A stretch of DNA of 39,305 nucleotides. Source: an uncultured Rhodospirillaceae bacterium (GTDB lineage: Bacteria > Pseudomonadota > Alphaproteobacteria > UBA8366). A model generated the notes under the pieces. That model had not been told where the DNA came from and made no database searches. It was given only the letters and a program-made list of their open reading frames with translations. Numbering within the stretch: position 1 is the stretch's first letter; each line of letters opens with the position of its first letter. Both the position numbers and the translations under genes were made by a program. Below are positions 36,070 to 39,305 of this stretch, piece by piece. The DNA lies in assembly GCA_913043025.1 (NCBI GenBank), contig CAJWLM010000008.1, positions 1 through 39,305 of the forward strand, given 5' to 3'.

Positions 36070-37785
36070 CTAAATGTCTGCGTATACATGCTTTTCTGCC
36101 TTTGCGCCCGGATGAGTTACAGCACCTTTGTAAGCTGGCCCAACCGTTTGAGCGTAGCGCCAAAGCGCTCCCGACTGGAAATCTGTCTCTCGTGGCTTCC
36201 ACTCATCCCTACGATGGGATATTTGCTCATCGTTAAGATCGACCGACAGAATTCCCTCTACAGCATTTATTGTGATAATATCACCATCTTTCAGTAACCC
36301 AATAGGTCCGCCGACCGCAGCCTCAGGACCTACATGACCGACACAAAAACCACGGGTAGCTCCTGAAAAGCGACCATCAGTAATTAATGCAACCTTGTCG
36401 CCCATCCCCTGCCCATAAAGTGCTGCAGTAGTCGCAAGCATTTCCCTCATACCCGGCCCTCCCTTTGGGCCTTCGTAGCGTATAACTAACACCTCACCTT
36501 CACGATAATTTCTATTTTCAACGCACGAGAAAGCATCCTCCTCGCAATCAAAACAGCGGGCTGGCCCCGTAAACGATTGATTTTCAAGCCCTGCTACCTT
36601 CACAATGGCGCCTTCGGTGGCAAGATTCCCCTTCAAGCCAACAACGCCTCCCGTTTTGGTAATTGGATTACTCACCGGGTAAATAATCTTTTGGTCGTCA
36701 GGAACTTTTATATTCTCAAGATTTTCACCAATTGTCTTGCCCGTTACCGTCATACAGTCGCCATCAAAATATCCGCCTTCCAATAATGCTCGCATCAAAA
36801 CCGGAACACCTCCTATTTCAAACAGATCTTTTGCCACATATTGACCGCCGGGCTTGAGATCCGCGATATAAGGGGTATCTTTAAATATATCGGCTACATC
36901 AAAAATATCGAAATCAATTCCGGCTTCATGGGCCATCGCTGGCAAATGTAATGCTGCATTTGTTGATCCGCCAGAACTAGCCACTATACGGGCTGCATTC
37001 ACCAAAGAACTGCGGGTGACAATATCACGTGGCCGCAAATTATTTTCTAGTAACTCCATAACGGACCGGCCAGATGCCTCTGCATACTCGTCACGAGATT
37101 CATAGGGTGCAGGAGCTCCCGCTGAGCCCGGCAACGCCAGTCCAATAGCCTCCGAAACACATGCCATTGTATTAGCGGTGAATTGCCCACCACAGGAACC
37201 GGCTGAGGGACATGCGACACACTCCAATTCGTGCAAATCTTCGTCACTCATATTTCCGGCGCTGTGTGTTCCCACAGCTTCAAAAACATCCTGTACTGTG
37301 ACATCCTTGCCCTTAAATTTACCGGGTAAGATTGAGCCACCGTACATGAAAACCGACGGCACGTTGAGCCTCAGCATAACCATCATCATTCCAGGTAAGG
37401 ACTTGTCACAACCGGCGAGGCCCACCAGAGCATCATAACAATGCCCACGCATCGTGAGTTCGACAGAGTCCGCTATCAAGTCTCGGCTCACAAGAGAACT
37501 TTTCATGCCAGCGTGGCCCATCGCAATTCCATCGGTAACGGTAATTGTGGTGAACTCACGCGGTGTTCCATAAGCTGCTTTAACTCCCTTTTTGGTAGCT
37601 TGTGCTTGCCGTGAAAGTGAAATATTACAGGGGGCTGCCTCGTTCCAACAGGTCGCCACACCAACGAAAGGTTGTGCAATCTCCTCTTCACTCATTCCCA
37701 TTGCATAATAGTAAGAACGATGAGGAGCACTCTCTGGGCCAACGGAAACATATCGGCTTGGTAATTTTGATTTATCGATGCTCAT
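36070..37785 (-). CDS. ilvD: Dihydroxy-acid dehydratase
   Basis: This 571-residue Fe-S enzyme dehydrates 2,3-dihydroxy acids, the third step of isoleucine/valine synthesis. The conserved Cys segments are present: ATCWNEAAPCNISL, GLAGCDKSLPGMMM and CPSAGSCGGQFTANTM, and the C-terminal half holds VIRYEGPKGGPGMREML and ALITDGRFSGATRGFCVGH, the metal and substrate segments. The three-Cys pattern is that of the family's cluster-binding site; the cluster type is not readable with certainty. ATG start at 37785 gives the typical SRYVSVGPE-like opening. It is convergent with xthA and downstream of valS by about 150 bases on the same strand. Confidence 0.97.
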   Translation of the reverse strand: MSIDKSKLPSRYVSVGPESAPHRSYYYAMGMSEEEIAQPFVGVATCWNEAAPCNISLSRQAQATKKGVKAAYGTPREFTTITVTDGIAMGHAGMKSSLVSRDLIADSVELTMRGHCYDALVGLAGCDKSLPGMMMVMLRLNVPSVFMYGGSILPGKFKGKDVTVQDVFEAVGTHSAGNMSDEDLHELECVACPSAGSCGGQFTANTMACVSEAIGLALPGSAGAPAPYESRDEYAEASGRSVMELLENNLRPRDIVTRSSLVNAARIVASSGGSTNAALHLPAMAHEAGIDFDIFDVADIFKDTPYIADLKPGGQYVAKDLFEIGGVPVLMRALLEGGYFDGDCMTVTGKTIGENLENIKVPDDQKIIYPVSNPITKTGGVVGLKGNLATEGAIVKVAGLENQSFTGPARCFDCEEDAFSCVENRNYREGEVLVIRYEGPKGGPGMREMLATTAALYGQGMGDKVALITDGRFSGATRGFCVGHVGPEAAVGGPIGLLKDGDIITINAVEGILSVDLNDEQISHRRDEWKPRETDFQSGALWRYAQTVGPAYKGAVTHPGAKAEKHVYADI

Positions 37786-37934
37786 AATAGATACACTCTT
37801 TTGACAGCTGCTAAACTTATGTAGTTCTCACTGCCCTGACCTCAATGACTTGTCAACCAGACATTCATTCTGGATTGTTCAACTGTTAGTTGTAAAAAGA
37901 CAAGTGTAAGCAGCATAGATAATTTTTGGCGTTT

Positions 37935-39305
37935 TCATTGGTGTGCCGTTAAACGTTCAAGTGCCAGCGCTAATTTGTTTTTAACATTGTTTTCAGATAC
38001 TAAGCGTAATCTTTGCTCTTCTATAACTTCTGCTGGAGCCTTTTGAAGAAATTGTTCGTTATCCAATTTCTTTTGAATCTTGTCTATTTCAGCAATGGCT
38101 TTCTTCATCTCTTTATTGAGCCGATTTTTCTCAGCATCGACGTCTATGACCGCCGCTAATGGAAGAAATATAGTAACATCATCATGGACCAGCTGAACGG
38201 CGTCCGAAGGGATAGTTTCATCGGTGGAAAAATCAGAAATACGCGCAAGCCGACAAATTAATTTTTCATGCTCCACAAACCAGCCTCTGTCTTTTTCTCC
38301 CAACCCAACAATAATGGCCGGTATTTTTGCCCCTGCAGGTACGTTCATTTCTGCCCTCACTGACCGGACACCGGTAATTAGACGGATAACCCAATCAATT
38401 TCGTTGGCGGTAGTTTCATCTCTCAGATCCAACTCAAATGTAGGCCAACACCCAAGTATTAGTTGCTTATGCTCACCACCAATCAATCTTTGATACAGCT
38501 CTTCAGTGATAAAGGGCATAAAAGGGTGCAGCAATATTAACACCTGCTCGAACAACCAGGCTGCAGTATTTTGAGTCTCCGTTTTGATATTTACGTTTTT
38601 ATGGGCAAGCAACGGTTTAGCAAATTCTAGATACCAGTCACAGTAGGTGCCCCAGACAAACTGATACAGAGTTTGCGCAGCATCGTTAAATCGAAAGATT
38701 TCAAGTTCTCTACTGATTTTAGTACTGCAATTCACAAGTTCACCAATAATCCACCTGTTAACTGTCTGAGATACGCGCCGAGGATCAAATTCAGTTCCAA
38801 ATGGGCAATTATTCATCTCACAGAATCTAGCTGCATTCCAAATTTTAGTAGCAAAATTACGCGCGCCCTCAACCCTGCCTGCCGACAGCTTGATGTCTCT
38901 CCCAGGAGCTGCTAGTGAGGCTAAAGTAAACCTAAGCGCATCGCACCCATACTGGTCTATAAGGTCCAAAGGATCGATAACATTTCCTTTGGATTTTGAC
39001 ATTTTCTGTCCATTTTCATCTCGAACTAAGGCGTGCACGTAAACTGTCCGAAACGGAACTTCACCCATGAATTCGATACCTAGCATCATCATTCGCGCAA
39101 CCCAGAAAAAAATTATATCGAAGCCAGTCACCAGCACATCGGTTGGATAATGACGGCCAAGATCAGGGGTTTTTTCCGGCCAGCCAAGTGTGGAGAAAGA
39201 CCAAAGGCCAGATGAGAACCAGGTATCTAAAACATCCTCATCGCGCCTGAGTTCTGTAATCTTACCGTAATGTTTTTGTGCGGCTTGACGGGCCTCGTTC
39301 TCAGA
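37935..39305 (-). CDS. valS: Valyl-tRNA synthetase, 3' part (truncated by window edge)
   Basis: The C-terminal 456 residues of a class I synthetase run to the window edge, and the N-terminal part lies outside. The reading frame continues upstream of 39137 as DVLDTWFSSGLWSFSTLGWPE, the valyl-type segment before PTDVLVTGFDIIFFWVARM, given as TWFSSGLWSFSTLGWPE and VLVTGFDIIFFWVARM. The KMSKS loop is KMSKSKGNVIDPLDLID. The anticodon-binding domain and the C-terminal coiled coil (DAEKNRLNKEMKKAIAEI) follow. The codon at 39137 is an internal GTG, not a start. ilvD follows across about 150 bases. Confidence 0.97.
   Translation of the reverse strand, partial: SENEARQAAQKHYGKITELRRDEDVLDTWFSSGLWSFSTLGWPEKTPDLGRHYPTDVLVTGFDIIFFWVARMMMLGIEFMGEVPFRTVYVHALVRDENGQKMSKSKGNVIDPLDLIDQYGCDALRFTLASLAAPGRDIKLSAGRVEGARNFATKIWNAARFCEMNNCPFGTEFDPRRVSQTVNRWIIGELVNCSTKISRELEIFRFNDAAQTLYQFVWGTYCDWYLEFAKPLLAHKNVNIKTETQNTAAWLFEQVLILLHPFMPFITEELYQRLIGGEHKQLILGCWPTFELDLRDETTANEIDWVIRLITGVRSVRAEMNVPAGAKIPAIIVGLGEKDRGWFVEHEKLICRLARISDFSTDETIPSDAVQLVHDDVTIFLPLAAVIDVDAEKNRLNKEMKKAIAEIDKIQKKLDNEQFLQKAPAEVIEEQRLRLVSENNVKNKLALALERLTAHQ

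Noticed and set aside
1-39305. Mobile element, prophage, CRISPR array, toxin-antitoxin or defence island
   Set aside because: No transposase, integrase, phage structural gene, regular repeat array or known defence domain was seen; most of the window is conserved housekeeping genes.

Overview
This window is a chromosomal segment from an alphaproteobacterium with moderately low G+C. Three things point to this: protein-level features (for example an alphaproteobacterial-type GyrA with a long insert in its C-terminal domain), gene orders typical of the class (ssb-gyrA-coaD; argS-SPOR-nagZ-scpA-scpB ... tatABC-serS-surE-pcm-nlpD; dgt divergent from erpA-xthA; yajC-secD-secF-Mth938-phytoene-synthase-like-trmFO), and AT-leaning intergenic DNA. 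I see no rRNA, tRNA, CRISPR, transposase, integrase or phage gene. An uncultured marine lineage would fit, but that is inference.

Layout. Bases 1-6550 hold the least familiar genes: a YrdC/Sua5-like protein, a nitroreductase-SDR gene pair, an unknown lipoprotein, an unknown exported protein, and a two-gene unit of a luciferase-like (LLM) flavin oxidoreductase and a D-2-hydroxyacid dehydrogenase. Bases 6776-15746 hold information-processing genes: coaD, gyrA and ssb on minus, uvrA and trmFO on plus. Bases 15767-20388 hold yajC, secD and secF (Sec translocon accessory subunits) with homologues of two mitochondrial complex I assembly factors (NDUFAF3, of the Mth938 family, and NDUFAF6, a pseudo-phytoene-synthase). 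A possible plus-strand small-protein unit sits between those two. Bases 20599-23880 hold a DUF815 AAA+ ATPase facing an nlpD-pcm-surE string. Bases 23884-34490 are a long minus-strand run: dgt, argS, a SPOR protein, nagZ, scpA, scpB, an orphan ABC ATPase, tatA, tatB, tatC and serS. The right end holds erpA and xthA on plus, then ilvD and the 3' part of valS on minus.

How the genes work together. The two export systems (SecDF-YajC and TatABC) lie near envelope genes: NlpD-like amidase activator, NagZ for muropeptide recycling, and the SPOR septal peptidoglycan protein. These are interleaved with DNA maintenance (GyrA, SSB, UvrA, XthA, ScpAB, Dgt) and translation genes (SerS, ArgS, ValS, TrmFO). 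Many genes overlap by 1-4 bases (ATGA or TGATG junctions), which implies translational coupling.

The hunt found no obvious undescribed defence or mobile system. The observations most worth a second look are the NDUFAF3/NDUFAF6 homologues beside secDF, the small plus-strand unit with two inverted repeats between them, a perfect 13-bp inverted repeat ahead of the nitroreductase operon, the orphan ABC ATPase splitting scpB from tatA, and the uncharacterised DUF815 ATPase.
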